This document shows, piece after piece, positions 6,533 to 14,683 of a stretch of 30,915 nt of DNA. Both the position numbers and the translations under genes were made by a program. The stretch spans positions 1 to 30,915 of the forward strand of contig QFQD01000039.1 in the NCBI GenBank assembly GCA_003241485.1, read 5' to 3'. Source of the stretch: Ancylobacter novellus (GTDB lineage Bacteria > Pseudomonadota > Alphaproteobacteria > Rhizobiales > Xanthobacteraceae). The notes under the pieces are model-generated. The model worked only from the letters and a program-made list of their open reading frames with translations. It was not told the DNA's origin and ran no database searches. Position 1 is the first letter of the stretch; each line of letters begins with the position of its first letter.

Positions 6533-9500
6533 GTGGCGATCACGCATTTCACGCCCCAGCTCATCGGCCGCGGCAATGGCCGCAGCGCCGTGCTGTCGGC
6601 GGCGTATCGCCATTGTGCGCGGATGGAATACGAGGCCGAGGGCCGCACGGTCGACTATTCCAACAAGCGCAATCTCGCCCATGAGGAATTCCTGCTGCCG
6701 GCCGACGCGCCGGAATGGGCGAGGGCGCTGATCGCCGATCGCTCGGTCGCCGGCGCCGTGGAGGCGTTCTGGAACAGGGTCGAAGCGTTCGAGAAGCGCG
6801 AGGATGCGCAGTTCGCCCGGGAATTCATCATCGCGCTGCCGGTGGAGCTGTCCAAGGAGCAGAACATCGCGCTGATGCGGCAGTTCGTGCTCGAGCAAGT
6901 GCTGGCGCGCGGGCAGGTGGCCGACTGGGTCTATCACGACGAGCCGGGCAATCCGCACGTCCACCTGATGACGACGCTGCGCCCGCTGACCGAGGACGGC
7001 TTCGGACCGAAACGCATCCCCGTCATCGGCGAGGATGGCGAGGTCCTGCGCAACCAGGCCGGCAAGATCGTCTATCGGCTCTGGTCGGGCGAGAAGACCG
7101 AGTTCCTGGAGCAACGCAACGGCTGGCTCGACCTGCAGAACCAGCATCTGGCGCTCGCCGGCCTGGAGATCCGCGTCGACGGACGTTCCTACGCCGAGCG
7201 CGGCATCGACCTGGTGCCGACCACGCATATCGGCGTCGGCGCCAAGGCGATCCAGCGCAAATCGGCGCACGAGGGCGAGCCAGTCGATCTCGAACGGCTG
7301 AAGCTGTTCGAAGAGCAGCGCACCGAAAACCGCCGGCGAATCCTGAACCGGCCGGAGATCGTGCTCGACCTGCTGACGTCGGAGAAGAGCGTCTTCGACA
7401 GCCGAGACATCGCCAAGGTGCTGCACCGCTATGTCGACGATGCCGGCACCTTCCAGCAGCTGATGGCGCGCATCCTCCAGAGCCCGGACCTCCTGCGCAT
7501 CGAGCGCGAGAGCGTCGACTTCGCGACCGGCGAGAGGATGCCGGCGCGCTTCACGACACGCGAGCTCATCCGCCTCGAGGCGGGAATGGCGCGGCAGGCG
7601 ATCTGGCTGTCGGAGCGCGGGTCGCATGGCGTGCGCGAGCGCCTGCTGGCGCAGGTGTTCGCCCGCCATGATCGGCTGTCGGAAGAGCAGCGCACGGCGA
7701 TCGAGCATGTGACGAAGCCGGGCGGGATCGCGGCCGTGGTCGGACGCGCCGGCGCCGGCAAGACCACCATGATGAAGGCGGCGCGGGAGGCCTGGGAGCT
7801 CGCCGGCTGCCGCGTGGTCGGCGCGGCGCTCGCCGGCAAGGCCGCGGAGGGTCTGGAGAAGGAATCGGGCATCGCGAGCCGCACGCTGGCGTCCTGGGAG
7901 CTGCGCTGGAAGGAGGGCAGGGACGCGCTCGATTCCAAGACCGTCCTCGTGCTCGACGAGGCCGGGATGGTCGCCTCCAAGCAGATGGCGCGCTTCGTCG
8001 AAGCGGCGGTGAGGGCCGGCGCCAAGCTGGTGCTCGTCGGCGATCCCGACCAGCTTCAGCCGATCGAGGCGGGGGCGGCGTTCCGCGCCATCGTCGAGCG
8101 CATCGGCTATGCCGAACTCGAGACGATCTATCGGCAGCGCGAGCAATGGATGCGCGCCGCCTCGATGGATCTGGCTCGCGGCCGGATCGCCGAGGCACTC
8201 TTAGCCTATCAGCAGCAGGGCAGGGTGCTCGGCTCGGTTCTGAAGGCCGAAGCCGTCGCCAGCCTGATCGCGGACTGGAACCGGGACTACGATTCCGCCA
8301 GGAGCTCGCTGATCCTCGCGCATCTGCGCCGCGACGTGCGCATGCTCAACAAGATGGCGCGCGAGAAGCTGGTCGAACGCGGTCTTGTCGGGGAGGGGCA
8401 CGCGTTCCGCACCGAGGACGGCGCCCGCAAGTTCGATGTGGGCGACCAGATCGTGTTCCTGAAGAACGACAGCGCGCTCGGCGTGAAGAACGGCATGATC
8501 GGCAAGGTGGTCGAGGCCGCGCCGAGCCGCATCGTCGCGGCGATCGGCGAGGGTGATCAGCGGCGTCAGGTCACGGTTGACCAGCATCTCTATCGCAATG
8601 TCGACCACGGCTACGCCACCACCATTCACAAGGCCCAGGGTGCCACCGTCGACCGCGTGAAGGTGCTCGCCTCGCTCTCGCTCGACCGGCATTTGACCTA
8701 TGTCGCGCTGACCCGGCACCGCGAGGACATGGCGCTCTATTACGGGCGACGCTCCTTCGGCTTCCATGGCGGGCTCGCCAAGGTCCTGTCCCGGCGCAAC
8801 GCCAAGGAGACCACGCTCGATTACGAGCATGGGACGCTCTACCGGCAGGCGCTCCGCTTCGCCGAGAACCGTGGCCTGCACATCGTCAAGGTCGCCCGCA
8901 CGCTGCTGCGCGACCGCGTCGACTGGACGGTCCGACAGAAACAGAAGCTCACCGATCTCACGCAGCGCCTGCGCGGCATCGGCGCGCGCCTCGGCCTGTT
9001 CGATCCCCGTCAGACACATAGCCCGAAGGAGGCCGCAGCGATGGTCGCCGGCGTTACCCTGTTCACCAAATCGGTCCAGGACACGGTCGAGGAGAAGCTA
9101 CGTGCGGATCCTGCCGTTACCAAGCAATGGGACGAGGTTTCGACCCGCTTCCGCTATGTCTTCGCCGATCCGGAAACGGCGTTCCGTGCCATGAATTTCG
9201 ACGCGGTTCTGTCCGATCGCGCCGCGGCGAAGACGACGCTGGACCGGCTGGTCTCGGAGCCGCAGGCGCTCGGCCCCCTGAAGGGCAGGACCGGGCTTCT
9301 CGCCGGCAAGGCCGATCGCGAGGAGCGGCGCGTCGCCGAACTCAATGTCCCCGCGCTGAAGCGGGACATCGAACGCTATCTCAACCTGCGCGAGGCCGCC
9401 GTGCAGAAGCTCCAGGGCGAGGAGCAGGCGATGCGCCATCGCGTCTCGATCGACATCCCGGCCTTGTCGCCGGCGGCGTATCGGGTCCTCGAGCGGGTGC

Positions 9501-9835
9501 GCGACGCCATCGACCGCAACGACCTGCCGGCAGCCCTCGGCTATGCGATTTCCAACCGCGAGGTGAAGGGCGAGATCGACGGATTCAACAAGGCGATCGC
9601 GGAGCGGTTCGGCGAGCGCACGCTGCTCACCAACGCCGCCCGCGAACCCGCCGGCAAGATCTTCGACAAGGCGGCCGACGGGCTCGCTCCGGGCGAGCGG
9701 CAGAAGCTCGCCGAGGCCTGGCCGACCATGCGGACGGCGCAGCAGCTCGCCGCCCAAGAGCGCACCGCCGCGACGCTGAAGCAGGCCGAAACCCTGCGCC
9801 AGAGCCAGCGGCAGACGCCGGTGATGAAGCAGTGA
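6533..9835 (+). CDS. traA: TraA relaxase-helicase (MobA/MobL type, Ti family)
   Basis: A two-part DNA-transfer protein of 1100 residues, the normal length for Ti-type TraA. The N-terminal MobQ relaxase domain starts VAITHFTPQLIGRGNGRSA, has the early Tyr in SAAYRHCAR (about residue 25) as the likely nicking residue, and the metal-binding NPHVHLMTTLR (HVH at 142-144). The second half is a RecD/TraI-like superfamily-1 helicase: Walker A GRAGAGKTT at 404-412, Walker B VLVLDEAGMV, then GDPDQLQPIEAG and the late motif YATTIHKAQGATVDRV. I use the GTG at 6533 because family members begin exactly at AITHFTPQ and GGGAG lies 11 bases upstream. The open frame to 6455 would run back into the oriT. traA leads the rightward operon with traF, traB and traH. 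Confidence 0.96.
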   Translation: MAITHFTPQLIGRGNGRSAVLSAAYRHCARMEYEAEGRTVDYSNKRNLAHEEFLLPADAPEWARALIADRSVAGAVEAFWNRVEAFEKREDAQFAREFIIALPVELSKEQNIALMRQFVLEQVLARGQVADWVYHDEPGNPHVHLMTTLRPLTEDGFGPKRIPVIGEDGEVLRNQAGKIVYRLWSGEKTEFLEQRNGWLDLQNQHLALAGLEIRVDGRSYAERGIDLVPTTHIGVGAKAIQRKSAHEGEPVDLERLKLFEEQRTENRRRILNRPEIVLDLLTSEKSVFDSRDIAKVLHRYVDDAGTFQQLMARILQSPDLLRIERESVDFATGERMPARFTTRELIRLEAGMARQAIWLSERGSHGVRERLLAQVFARHDRLSEEQRTAIEHVTKPGGIAAVVGRAGAGKTTMMKAAREAWELAGCRVVGAALAGKAAEGLEKESGIASRTLASWELRWKEGRDALDSKTVLVLDEAGMVASKQMARFVEAAVRAGAKLVLVGDPDQLQPIEAGAAFRAIVERIGYAELETIYRQREQWMRAASMDLARGRIAEALLAYQQQGRVLGSVLKAEAVASLIADWNRDYDSARSSLILAHLRRDVRMLNKMAREKLVERGLVGEGHAFRTEDGARKFDVGDQIVFLKNDSALGVKNGMIGKVVEAAPSRIVAAIGEGDQRRQVTVDQHLYRNVDHGYATTIHKAQGATVDRVKVLASLSLDRHLTYVALTRHREDMALYYGRRSFGFHGGLAKVLSRRNAKETTLDYEHGTLYRQALRFAENRGLHIVKVARTLLRDRVDWTVRQKQKLTDLTQRLRGIGARLGLFDPRQTHSPKEAAAMVAGVTLFTKSVQDTVEEKLRADPAVTKQWDEVSTRFRYVFADPETAFRAMNFDAVLSDRAAAKTTLDRLVSEPQALGPLKGRTGLLAGKADREERRVAELNVPALKRDIERYLNLREAAVQKLQGEEQAMRHRVSIDIPALSPAAYRVLERVRDAIDRNDLPAALGYAISNREVKGEIDGFNKAIAERFGERTLLTNAAREPAGKIFDKAADGLAPGERQKLAEAWPTMRTAQQLAAQERTAATLKQAETLRQSQRQTPVMKQ

Positions 9836-10359
9836 GGCGGCGCGCCATCCTCATTGTGCCGGCCGCGGTCGCGTCTCTGATCATGCTGGCCGGCACCGCG
9901 TGGTTCGCCGGCTTGCGCCTCAATCTCACGCGCAGCTATCCGCTCGGGCTCTGGCGGATCGAGCCCCTCGACGGACCGCCCGCCATGGGTGATCTCGTCT
10001 TCATCTGCCCGCCCGACAGCGCTGCGTTCCGCCTGGCGCGCGAGCGCGGCTATCTCGGTCGCGGCCTCTGCCCAGGCTGGTTCAGCCCGCTGATCAAGAC
10101 GGTCGCGGCGACGGAAGGGCAGGCGATCGCGATCGGCGCCGGCGTTTCCATCGATGGCCATCCGCTTCCCCATTCCGATCTTCGGCCGACCGACGCCGCG
10201 GGCAGGGCGCTCACGGCCTTTTCGGGTGGGCCGGTTTCGCCCGGTTCCCTGTTCCTCCACTCCGATTTCGCGGGCTCCTATGACTCACGGTATTTCGGGC
10301 CGATCCCGGCCAGCGGTGTGCTCGGCCGCGCGCACCCGCTCCTCACTTTCGAGCCGTGA
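9832..10359 (+). CDS. traF: TraF conjugative signal peptidase (S26 family)
   Basis: A 175-residue membrane-anchored serine protease. In RP4 and Ti systems TraF completes maturation of the TrbC pilin, including its cyclisation. One N-terminal membrane segment (about 5-25) is followed by the active-site Ser in TRSYPLGLWR (Ser35) and the general-base Lys in LIKTVAATEG (Lys89), both intact. The C-terminal domain carries the family stretch YDSRYFGPIPASGVLG. The start is GTG 9832, which overlaps the TraA stop (GTGA), so the two genes are translationally coupled. An ATG alternative is not available near the anchor. traB follows with a 1-base gap. Confidence 0.93.
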   Translation: MRRRAILIVPAAVASLIMLAGTAWFAGLRLNLTRSYPLGLWRIEPLDGPPAMGDLVFICPPDSAAFRLARERGYLGRGLCPGWFSPLIKTVAATEGQAIAIGAGVSIDGHPLPHSDLRPTDAAGRALTAFSGGPVSPGSLFLHSDFAGSYDSRYFGPIPASGVLGRAHPLLTFEP

Positions 10360-10360
10360 C

Positions 10361-11515
10361 ATGGCGCGGGATCTGGTGCTGATCCTGATCGCCGCGCTGG
10401 TCGGCGTCATTGGCTGGAGCGGCGATCCGTTGGCGCTGCCGCTCGCGATGCTGTTCCCGGCGCTGTGGGCCTCGGCGGACAATCGCGTGGTCGCGGCGTT
10501 GGTCGCGGCCGCCTATTTTCTCGCGGCGTCGCGGGGCCTGCCGCAAGGCGTCGCCAATTTCTATGGCTCGGACATCTGGCCGGGCCTCTTCCTCTGGCTC
10601 GTCGCGTCGCTCGCTTTCGTCGCCGTCCACGGGTTGCTCTGGACGAGCCGGCCGGGAGGAGGCAGGGCGGCGAAGTTCGGGCTGGCGGCTGCTTTGATGG
10701 CGGTGCCGCCCTTCGGTATCGTGGGTTGGGCGCATCCGCTGACGGCCGCCGGCGTGTTGTTTCCCGGATGGGGCTGGCTGGGACTGGCGGCTGCCGCGGT
10801 CGGGCTCATCGTGATGACGACCCGAGCCTGGCCGATCACCGCCTTCGCGCTCGGCGGGATCTGGCTGTGGTCGGCCGCGACATGGACGGCGCCGCCCCTC
10901 CCTGAAGGATTCCGGGGTGTCGATCTCGATATGGGCCAGAGTCTCGGACGCGACGGCACGCTCGAGCGACAGCGCGACCTGATCGCTTCCGTCATGCGGG
11001 CCGAAGGGCAGGGCGGCAGGATCATCGTGCTTCCTGAGAGCGCGCTCGGGTTCTGGACCCCGAGCGTCGAGCGTCTCTGGCGCGAGGCGCTTGCAAGCAG
11101 CGACGTCGTCGTGATCGCCGGCGCAGCCGTCATCGATCCACAGGGCTACGACAACGTCCTGGTCGCGATCTCGGCGCAGGAGGCCGACGTCCTCTACCGC
11201 GAGCGCATGCCGGTCCCGGTCTCCATGTGGCAGCCCTGGCGGCGCCTGGTCGGACAGGCCGGCGGCGCGCGGGCGCATCTCTTCGCCAACCCGACCGTGG
11301 AGCTCGGCGGCCGGCGGATCGCGCCGCTGATCTGCTACGAGCAGCTCGTCGTCTGGCCCATCCTGCAGTCGACGCTGCGCCGGCCGGACGCGATCATCGC
11401 CACCGGCAATGGCTGGTGGACCGTCGGCACCTCGATCATCGACATCCAGAACGCCAGCACGATCGCCTGGGCACGCCTGTTCGGCGTGCCGCTCGTCACC
11501 GCCTTCAACCGATGA
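10361..11515 (+). CDS. traB: TraB conjugal transfer protein (nitrilase-like, membrane)
   Basis: A 384-residue Ti-type TraB. The N-terminal half holds about six hydrophobic segments (roughly 3-20, 25-55, 72-95, 105-125, 130-152, 157-172). The C-terminal half is a carbon-nitrogen hydrolase (nitrilase) domain, like apolipoprotein N-acyltransferase in outline. The Glu of LPESALG (Glu226) and the Cys of PLICYEQ (Cys325) are present, but where the catalytic Lys is expected the sequence reads RERMPVPVSMW (Arg282), so normal hydrolase chemistry is doubtful. As far as I recall other TraB proteins share this. In Ti plasmids TraB raises transfer efficiency by an unknown mechanism. ATG 10361 follows the traF stop by one base. 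Confidence 0.9.
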   Translation: MARDLVLILIAALVGVIGWSGDPLALPLAMLFPALWASADNRVVAALVAAAYFLAASRGLPQGVANFYGSDIWPGLFLWLVASLAFVAVHGLLWTSRPGGGRAAKFGLAAALMAVPPFGIVGWAHPLTAAGVLFPGWGWLGLAAAAVGLIVMTTRAWPITAFALGGIWLWSAATWTAPPLPEGFRGVDLDMGQSLGRDGTLERQRDLIASVMRAEGQGGRIIVLPESALGFWTPSVERLWREALASSDVVVIAGAAVIDPQGYDNVLVAISAQEADVLYRERMPVPVSMWQPWRRLVGQAGGARAHLFANPTVELGGRRIAPLICYEQLVVWPILQSTLRRPDAIIATGNGWWTVGTSIIDIQNASTIAWARLFGVPLVTAFNR

Positions 11516-11528
11516 ACAGGGAGTTCTC

Positions 11529-12134
11529 ATGGTCGACGCCGCACTCATCCAGCAATGCGCCGATCCCGGCCTGAAGCCGGCGATCGTCGAGAAGTTCATC
11601 GCGACGGCGGGCTCGCCCGATCCGCTGGCGGTCACGGTCCGATCCGGCCAGCGCGTCGTGCTCGTGCCGCGGCCGGGCACGGCGGAGGAGGCTATGGCTC
11701 TCGTCCGCCAGCATGTCGGCAAGGCCGTCGTGCGGGTCGGCGTCACCCAATATCCGGCGGGGCTCGGCGTGAGCGACGTCTCGGAGCTGAAGCCCGATCT
11801 GGTCGACGCCTGCGCCAACATCCGCATAGGCACGAAGCTCTTCGCCAAGGTCTACCGGATCGTCACCAAATGGTACGGCAACGCGGTCGACGAGGCGTTC
11901 GGCGACGCGATCGATGCCTGGAAGACAGGAAGTTTCGAGGGAAGTGCGATCTTCAGTGAGCCCGATCCCGGCGACGTGAAACTCGCGGTGCCGGCGCCGG
12001 CGGACGCGGATCGGAGCGAAGCGGCCCCAACCGAAGCCGCGGGACCGGTTCGCCCCGAACCCGTCGATCCGAACAAGGCGGGGATCCGCATCGATTTGTC
12101 CGGTATCGGCGGCAGCCGGCCAAAGTCCGATTGA
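11529..12134 (+). CDS. traH: TraH conjugal transfer protein
   Basis: A 201-residue TraH of the Ti type (not F-plasmid TraH). It starts MVDAALIQQCADPGLKPAIVEKFI. A core resembles the family block YPAGLGVSDVSELKPDLVDACANIRIGTKLFAKVYRIV (about residues 76-113). A Pro/Ala/Glu-rich linker leads to a C-terminal IRIDLSGIGG motif. In some relatives the early part looks like a truncated lytic transglycosylase, but I see no clear catalytic motif here. It starts 13 bases after traB with GGGAG (11520-11524) ahead of ATG 11529 and is the last gene of the traAFBH operon. A terminator is not obvious after it. Confidence 0.88.
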   Translation: MVDAALIQQCADPGLKPAIVEKFIATAGSPDPLAVTVRSGQRVVLVPRPGTAEEAMALVRQHVGKAVVRVGVTQYPAGLGVSDVSELKPDLVDACANIRIGTKLFAKVYRIVTKWYGNAVDEAFGDAIDAWKTGSFEGSAIFSEPDPGDVKLAVPAPADADRSEAAPTEAAGPVRPEPVDPNKAGIRIDLSGIGGSRPKSD

Positions 12135-12257
12135 TGAATTGTCCCCACGAGACTGGCGGGCCAGCCTCTCCCCAGCGGCGTACAGCACTCAGATGTCGAT
12201 CGACGAGCATCCGGCCGCCGGTCGCAAATCGCTCCGAGGGTGGCGTCGTATTTGTGC

Positions 12258-12520
12258 TCAGCTCAGTTCCCGCGCCAGTCCGATAAGAAGCCCCTTCAGG
12301 CCCGCACATGTAACAGAGCCGATCGCGTCCCGATATTGAATGATCTCGCCCGCGCGCTGCGCGTGCGGATCCTTTCCAGCGTCTCGTCGATGTCATCTAC
12401 GGCGAACATGACGCGCAGATGGCCGAGAGCGTAGACCGGGCCCTGGCGGTGATCCGCGAACGTAGCCGGCTTAGGGACGCGGGAGAGCTTGAGGCGGCCG
12501 TGGCTGTCCGGCGTGCTCAT
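12258..12520 (-). pseudogene. VOC (glyoxalase/bleomycin resistance) family protein remnant
   Basis: From 12520 leftward the minus strand encodes the second half of a VOC-fold protein: MSTPDSHGRLKLSRVPKP, then HRQGPVYALGHLRVMFAVDDIDETLERIR. Beyond about 12360 the similarity jumps between frames: GEIIQYRD in one, DRLCYMCGPEG in another, LLIGLAREL back in the first, ending at TGA 12258-12260. That alternation shows at least two frameshifts. The N-terminal half of the VOC protein is absent upstream. It is therefore a truncated, frameshifted relic, probably of chromosomal origin, carried in by insertion or recombination. Family assignment rests on my recognition of the conserved C-terminal motifs. 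Confidence 0.7.
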
Positions 12521-12654
12521 CAGGCAATCCCAGTCGCGCGGAGGTCGCTGGAAATAGCTTTGAGATCGTTCGGTTCTACGGGATTCACCGCTTCGCTCTA
12601 GCGATTGGGGCGTCTCATCTTTATAAGGGCCGGCAGGGCAGTACGCGCTGCCTC

Positions 12655-12801
12655 GGGGTGTGGAAACCCCTACTCAGCGGTCGGTGCCAACCGGGAAGGC
12701 ACCAAGGATCCTCTGGCCTTACGGCCGGGGGCCTGTGACGCATGTCCAGGCGCCTCGGTGCTAAAGGTCGCAGGACCGTCTGAGTACGGTTTCCAACCCC
12801 C
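12655..12801 (+). ncRNA. Large structured RNA, candidate HEARO (omega RNA)
   Basis: About 147 bases fold into one compact structure read on the plus strand. The closing stem pairs GGAAACC (12662-12668) with GGTTTCC (12788-12794), flanked by GGGG (12655-12658) and CCCC (12797-12800). It continues as TACTCAGCGGTC (12671-12682) with GACCG-T-CTGAGTA (12774-12786), 12 pairs and one bulge. Inside are three hairpins: GGTGCC/GGCACC (12683-12703), CCTCTGGCC/GGCCGGGGG (12710-12731, loop TTAC) and GCCTG-T-GAC/GTC-CAGGC (12731-12751). Nearly every stem is exact, so an RNA (or folded single strand) is strongly indicated. From memory, the closing stem and loop sequences resemble HEARO RNAs, the omega guide RNAs of IscB nucleases. 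No IscB frame is present. If it is HEARO, it is a stand-alone copy with its guide in the bases just before 12655. Alternatives are a traM leader or regulator RNA. Confidence 0.6.
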
Positions 12802-12866
12802 GGCTTGGGATCAGGGATTGACGTTTGCGGGGGCGCACCGCGGACGACCTTTGAAGAAGAAGGCGG

Positions 12867-13187
12867 ATGGGAAACGACCAGAACTGCGCTGTGCAGCCGG
12901 AGCACAAAGTCACGCTGAGGCCGGTCGTCGGCCTGACCGAGCATCTCCCCAAGCGAGATCTCGAACAAATCACGATTCAGGCAATCAGGACACATCGGCG
13001 CCTCCGCGACGCGGCCGAGGCGAAATATGAGGAATGGCGCAGGTCGCCGCCTGTTGCCAACTGTGAAAGCGTGGGTTCCGCCCGCATCGCTTATGTTAGC
13101 GCGATGATCGACATGCATGCCCAACAGACCCTCCTTTCGACGCTCCTCGACGTCCTCGGCCATGTTCCGCCGGTGCCGGTGGAGTGA
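12867..13187 (+). CDS. traM: TraM antiactivator of quorum-sensing transfer control
   Basis: A 106-residue protein matching Ti-type TraM: KVTLRPVVGLTEHLPKRDLEQI (residues 14-35), the helix ITIQAIRTHRRLRDAAE, and the C-terminal SAMIDMHAQQTLLSTLLDVLGHVPPVPVE. TraM binds the LuxR-type activator TraR and blocks it, setting the signal threshold for transfer. ATG 12867 is preceded by a purine-rich AGAAGAAGGCGG. It lies between the structured RNA and the convergent trb operon end, the usual neighbourhood of traM in such plasmids. The odd point is that no traR gene is seen in the window, so its target is either encoded elsewhere or lost. Reading frame intact. Confidence 0.85.
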   Translation: MGNDQNCAVQPEHKVTLRPVVGLTEHLPKRDLEQITIQAIRTHRRLRDAAEAKYEEWRRSPPVANCESVGSARIAYVSAMIDMHAQQTLLSTLLDVLGHVPPVPVE

Positions 13188-13322
13188 TAGGAGCCAACCG
13201 CTCAGATCAGCTTCGCCTTCTTCGTGGCGAGGGTCGTCGCCTGCGCCAGAGACTCAGGATGCAATGGGCGGCAATCCAGAGGATGACGGTGACGGCATCG
13301 AGAGCCGCCATTTGAAGCTATC

Positions 13323-13354
13323 GTGATATTGTCAGGTCCTGATCTCAGTATCAC
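13323..13354. terminator. Dyad between convergent traM and trbI
   Basis: GTGATA (13323-13328) and TATCAC (13349-13354) form the outer arms; CAGG (13333-13336) and CCTG (13338-13341) an inner dyad. It lies between the traM stop and the trbI stop, so a bidirectional terminator is the simplest reading. The inner loop is asymmetric and no long T-run follows. The rest of the 194-base gap shows no gene. Confidence 0.35.
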
Positions 13355-13381
13355 ACCGCCAATCGATGGCCGGTTCCGGTA

Positions 13382-14671
13382 TTATCCGCGATAGACCCCC
13401 GGGAATATGATGTCCTGGTCGACGAGGACATTGAATTTGTATCCTGGTCGAATCTCGAGCGTTGGCTGAACGTCGAGATTGCGATTGATCGTGCGCTCGG
13501 CAACCCGACCGAAGGTCTCCGCGAAATTCCGCCGCGCGGCGTCCTCGGCGCTGTTTCCATTGTCGAAGGGATTGTTGTTTTGCGGAATCGCCATGTCCAT
13601 GCCAGCGCCGATGACGGCGAGCAGGATCGCGGACCCAAATGTCTTCAGATAGTGGTTGTTCACCTTGTCATTGAAGCCGCCATAGCCCTCGGCATCGGTC
13701 CCGGCCATGCCGCCGATCTGCAGCGTCGATCCGTTCGGGAAGATGATGTCAGTCCAAACGACGAGCACGCGGGACTGGCCGAACGAGACCTTGCTGTCAT
13801 AGCGACCGAACAGCTTCGTTCCCTGCGGGATGAGCAGGCGATGCCCGGTGGCGCTGTCGTAGACGTTCTGGCTGACCTGTGCGGTGATGCGGCCGGGAAG
13901 GTCGGAGTTGATGCCGGTGATGAGCGTCGCGGGGATCACCGAGCCGCGCTTGAGCTCATAGAGCGAGCGCTGCGGCACGACCTGGTTGGGGAGATAGCCG
14001 AGCTCCTTGATGTCGGCATTGAAGAAGTCCTCCTTCGTCCGTTGGGCGTTCGGGTCGAGGTTTTGGCCGGTAAGGCCAGCTCGTAGCGCGGCGCCGTAGA
14101 GATCGGCGGCCGCGCCGGCGCCCGTGGCACTGGCGCCCGCGGGCTGCGAGGCCGCGGGATCGCTCCGCGCGTTGCTGCGCAACTTGTCGACGTTGACGGC
14201 GATCGGTGAGTCATAGGCCGTGTCGGTGGCCTGCATCCGCGCCATGCGTTGGCGTTGCAACTCGCGATAATATTGCTCATCGGCCTCTCGCTTGAGCCGA
14301 GCGCGCCAAACAGCGTCCGGCTCGCCTTCCGCCGTCGCGCGCTCAGGCTGGACGACGGCGGGCTTTGGCGCGGCCGCCGGCTCGGTTCGTTCCGGAGGCG
14401 TCGGCTGAAACACCGGCGCCTCCGCGGGATCGCCGATGATCCCGTCCGAGACGCCACGCTTCAATTGGTCGGCATAGGTGGACGCCGGGGCACCACCGGC
14501 CTGCTCGATCGACGGGTTGCGCGAAAAATACAGTCCGCGCGAGCTTAGCCCGTAAATGATCACGGCGAGGAAGGCGACGATGAGAACGATTGCGATCACG
14601 ATCGGCAGGCGATTGATCCGCCGGATCTTCGGTTCGGCCGCTTCGCCGCCGAGCTTGAGGGATTGAACCAT
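13382..14671 (-). CDS. trbI: TrbI (VirB10-like) type IV secretion channel protein
   Basis: A 429-residue VirB10/TrbI-family protein that spans from the inner membrane to the outer-membrane core of the channel and senses ATP use. It has a short cytoplasmic N-terminus, one membrane helix (about 22-43, LPIVIAIVLIVAFLAVIIYG), a Pro/Ala-rich periplasmic linker and the conserved C-terminal beta-barrel domain (KEDFFNADIKELGYLPNQV onward, with PQGTKLFGRYDS and the antenna region near DKVNNHYLKTFGSAILLAVIGAG). It ends in the family-typical QDIIFPGVYRG. It is the last gene of the trb operon; 12 bases separate it from trbH. Confidence 0.96.
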   Translation of the reverse strand: MVQSLKLGGEAAEPKIRRINRLPIVIAIVLIVAFLAVIIYGLSSRGLYFSRNPSIEQAGGAPASTYADQLKRGVSDGIIGDPAEAPVFQPTPPERTEPAAAPKPAVVQPERATAEGEPDAVWRARLKREADEQYYRELQRQRMARMQATDTAYDSPIAVNVDKLRSNARSDPAASQPAGASATGAGAAADLYGAALRAGLTGQNLDPNAQRTKEDFFNADIKELGYLPNQVVPQRSLYELKRGSVIPATLITGINSDLPGRITAQVSQNVYDSATGHRLLIPQGTKLFGRYDSKVSFGQSRVLVVWTDIIFPNGSTLQIGGMAGTDAEGYGGFNDKVNNHYLKTFGSAILLAVIGAGMDMAIPQNNNPFDNGNSAEDAARRNFAETFGRVAERTINRNLDVQPTLEIRPGYKFNVLVDQDIIFPGVYRG

Positions 14672-14683
14672 GTTCCCCTCCCC

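Larger units (their letters stand above)
12135..12866. other. traH-traM interval: pseudogene plus structured RNA, no traR
   Basis: This 732-base gap lies where a traR gene would be sought in related elements. I see no intact gene. It holds a glyoxalase-family pseudogene on the minus strand (12258-12520). Next comes a short minus-strand frame (12520-12588, 22 codons from a GTG) whose TGA overlaps the pseudogene's internal ATG. After that are a small GGCAG/CTGCC hairpin (12632-12652) and the structured RNA at 12655-12801. The remaining bases before traM show nothing further. TTTATAAG at 12619-12626 is a possible -10-like sequence upstream of the RNA, without a clear -35. Confidence 0.6.

Noticed and set aside
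6512..8146. Long open frame of 544 codons on the strand opposite traA
   Set aside because: It mirrors the codon pattern of a GC-rich gene with no domain, no ribosome site and Arg/Leu/His-rich composition. traA explains the region fully.
12520..12588. 22-codon minus-strand frame (GTG start, ending DLRATGIA) overlapping the VOC relic
   Set aside because: No recognisable family and very short; mentioned only as part of the scar between traH and traM.
12604..12870. IscB or TnpB gene next to the HEARO-like RNA
   Set aside because: No frame on either strand near the RNA has RuvC or HNH motifs; the downstream gene is traM.
13204..13300. Minus-strand frame ending SLAQATTLATKKAKLI, faintly like the last helix of a LuxR-type protein, considered as a traR remnant
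   Set aside because: Only about 16 residues resemble the pattern and nothing upstream in any frame continues it. Too short to claim.
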